Below are positions 62,455-64,000 of a stretch of DNA of 64,000 nt, in pieces; within the stretch, counting starts at the first letter, position 1, and the number at the start of each line of letters is the position of its first letter. The notes under the pieces were generated by a model. The model did not search any database, had not been told where the DNA came from, and saw only the letters and a program-made list of their open reading frames with translations. Source of the DNA: Halocaridina rubra (taxonomy: Eukaryota; Arthropoda; Malacostraca; Decapoda; Atyidae); contig JAXCGZ010000062.1 in assembly GCA_037179515.1 (NCBI GenBank), positions 110,720-174,719 on the forward strand, written 5' to 3'. A program made the position numbers and the translations under genes.

Positions 62455-62970
62455 GTCTTTGCCTAGAATAATCCTCTCACATCTGGGATGTTTCTTCTTA
62501 GACTTATTAACTTGACAGGGTTGAATCTAAGGCCATCAGACTCATCAATGATCCTGTTCTTCCAATCTAGTTTCTCTTCTCTTCATCGAAAGGTATCATA
62601 TGTCTCTTTTTTATCACTGTGACTTCCAACACTGTTCTGATGAGTTGATGAATTACATCTTTCTGAAGCTGGCGAGGATTGGTTGGTGCAGCGACTGCTT
62701 TTTTCCTTCTACTTCAAGACTCTGGAACTCTCTTCCTACTCCTGTCTTCCCTAACTCTTATGACATTTCTTCTTTAAAAGAGCTGATCTGTTGTCATCTG
62801 AAGGCCTAATTCTGCTATAGTTCTAGGTCTTTATTACTTTGACTATTCCTTCATCCTGTCTTTTTTTTTATTATAATTCTCTTCTTTCTGCCTTGTACTT
62901 AAGGTGTTACTTTTTCTTTTTCTAAATGTTTCCTTGATGTCTAGGTTCGATGACGGCATTTTCTTAGCCC
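62455..62970 (+). mobile_element. LINE R2 3' fragment
   Basis: Contains GGGTTGAATCTAAGGCCATC and, in frame, STSRLWNSLPTPVFPNSYDI, matching the copy at 11140-11740 in both DNA and protein. It ends against (TA)n. Confidence 0.7.
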
Positions 62971-62976
62971 GTACAA

Positions 62977-62981
<5 letters not shown>

Positions 62982-63063
<82 letters not shown>
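62982..63063. repeat. (TA)n microsatellite
   Basis: About 40 TA units. Confidence 0.97.
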
Positions 63064-63170
63064 CACCTTGTTCCTTTTATACGCGATTTTTTTTATATGC
63101 GAAATTGCAATAACGCCCCCCAAAAATAATAGTAAAAAATGTGGTATTCGCGAATAACGCCCCCCCCCCC
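63064..63170. mobile_element. End fragment of the 8045/57865 element family
   Basis: CACCTTGTTCCTTTTATACG, GCGAAATTGCAATAACGCCC and TATTCGCGAATAACGCC match the left end of that family. Confidence 0.55.
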
Positions 63171-63187
63171 ATATTTTTTTTTTTTTT

Positions 63188-63325
63188 TTAATTTATTGTG
63201 ACAACAGGATGGACCAAAAAATGATAAAATAAAACAGCCTTTATCAGGCTGTAAAGAGAAACAGATGGAGAGTGTAATGACCTGTCAGATGTGAAGGGAT
63301 TATAAAAGATGTGTAATGAATATCC
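63188..63325 (-). mobile_element. Short retroelement R1, 5'-truncated
   Basis: TTTATTGTGACAACAGGATG, ATGACCTGTCAGATGTGAAG and GATTATAAAAGATGTGTAAT match the 3' half of R1. It lacks the GGACTGTCCAGGAC part. Confidence 0.65.
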
Positions 63326-63933
63326 AGCTCTCTGCTGGGTTTTAATATACCTCTGCATTACTCTCATGATGTTTATACCAAAAATTCTCCTTACATATTA
63401 TTATTATTATTATTTTTAACAATAATTTTCCTTTGATGATGATTGTGGAGATTCTTATTATTATTATCATTATTAATATTAATATCATTATTATTACGAA
63501 TTTGTAATTAAACCATTATTTTTACAATAAATAATGTAGTTTTGGTTGAATGAACAAGAATTAATTAAAGATTCTCTCTCTCTCTCTCTCTCTCGTTTCA
63601 TTTCACTTACATTATATAGAATATATTTATATTAAAAGGAGAATAGTCTTACAAACAACGCATACATCAGTTACTTTACAAACTGATGAGTCGTTTGGGG
63701 CAGCAAATGATAAATATAATAATGCACTTTTAATAAAAACGTTAATGAGTTAAAAGTCCGTTAAATTAATTTCCTTTCCACGAATCCTTTGTAATGTCTC
63801 TTGAACAGGAATTAGGTAGAAATTTTTCATCTTATTATGTAAATACAATTATTGCTTTAGTCTTAATCACGTTCATTACAGTGCTCATTTTAAAGGTAAT
63901 AAACCGAAGTTTTAATTCGTTTTTTGTAAAGAA

Positions 63934-63939
<6 letters not shown>
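63326..63939. other. AT-rich right-edge sequence
   Basis: Holds imperfect ATT trinucleotide runs (63399-63500) and a (TC)11 tract (63573-63595). No gene seen. Confidence 0.5.
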
Positions 63940-63985
<46 letters not shown>

Positions 63986-63990
63986 AGATT
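63940..63990. repeat. (GA)n microsatellite
   Basis: About 25 GA units with one GGA interruption at the right edge. Confidence 0.95.
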
Positions 63991-64000
63991 TGTAAGACCC

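Overview
This is nuclear DNA of a metazoan. It has spliced genes with GT-AG introns of 0.1 to 8 kb, very long (TA)n and (GA)n arrays, and dense fragments of non-LTR retrotransposons, tRNA-derived SINEs and inverted-repeat DNA transposons. Microsatellite load, CR1-like and RNase H LINE remnants, scattered AACCTAACC motifs and the character of the proteins suggest an arthropod, most likely a decapod crustacean; the taxon is an inference. It holds no bacterial-type operons, no CRISPR and no intact mobile element.

Three protein-coding genes were assembled by hand from splice sites and reading phase. All lie on the minus strand. (1) 18732 to 891, running off the left edge: a DNA-binding protein with two Myb/SANT-like (trihelix) domains joined by an acidic linker, eight exons, first 309 residues. 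(2) 35176 to 22886: a complete 14-exon orthologue of the E3 ubiquitin ligase RNF10, 795 residues, with an intact C3HC4 RING. (3) 60867 to 40825, running off the right edge: the C-terminal half of an ABCC (MRP1-type) transporter, comprising the second membrane domain and a complete second nucleotide-binding domain. Two alternative 221-nt copies of one exon encode the start of its second membrane domain.

Layout: 1-18.7 kb is the Myb/SANT gene, with introns carrying a 180-bp repeat array, SINEs and two MITE families. 19-20.3 kb is a 5'-truncated RNase H LINE. 20.3-22.8 kb is intergenic. 22.9-35.2 kb is RNF10, whose first exon and upstream region sit between two inverted, nearly identical CR1-type LINE tails. 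35.2-40.8 kb is intergenic, with one weak candidate for a divergent first exon. 40.8-60.9 kb is the ABCC gene, with a TIR element holding a CR1 fragment and a Tigger-like transposase fossil in its introns. 61-64 kb is probably further ABCC intron.

The three genes show no functional link: a nuclear DNA-binding protein, a ribosome-associated ubiquitin ligase and a plasma-membrane efflux pump. The points most worth following are the paired ABCC exons, the duplicated two-exon Myb/SANT unit, a short repeat family that shares its 3' tail with a resident LINE, and several inverted-repeat element families.
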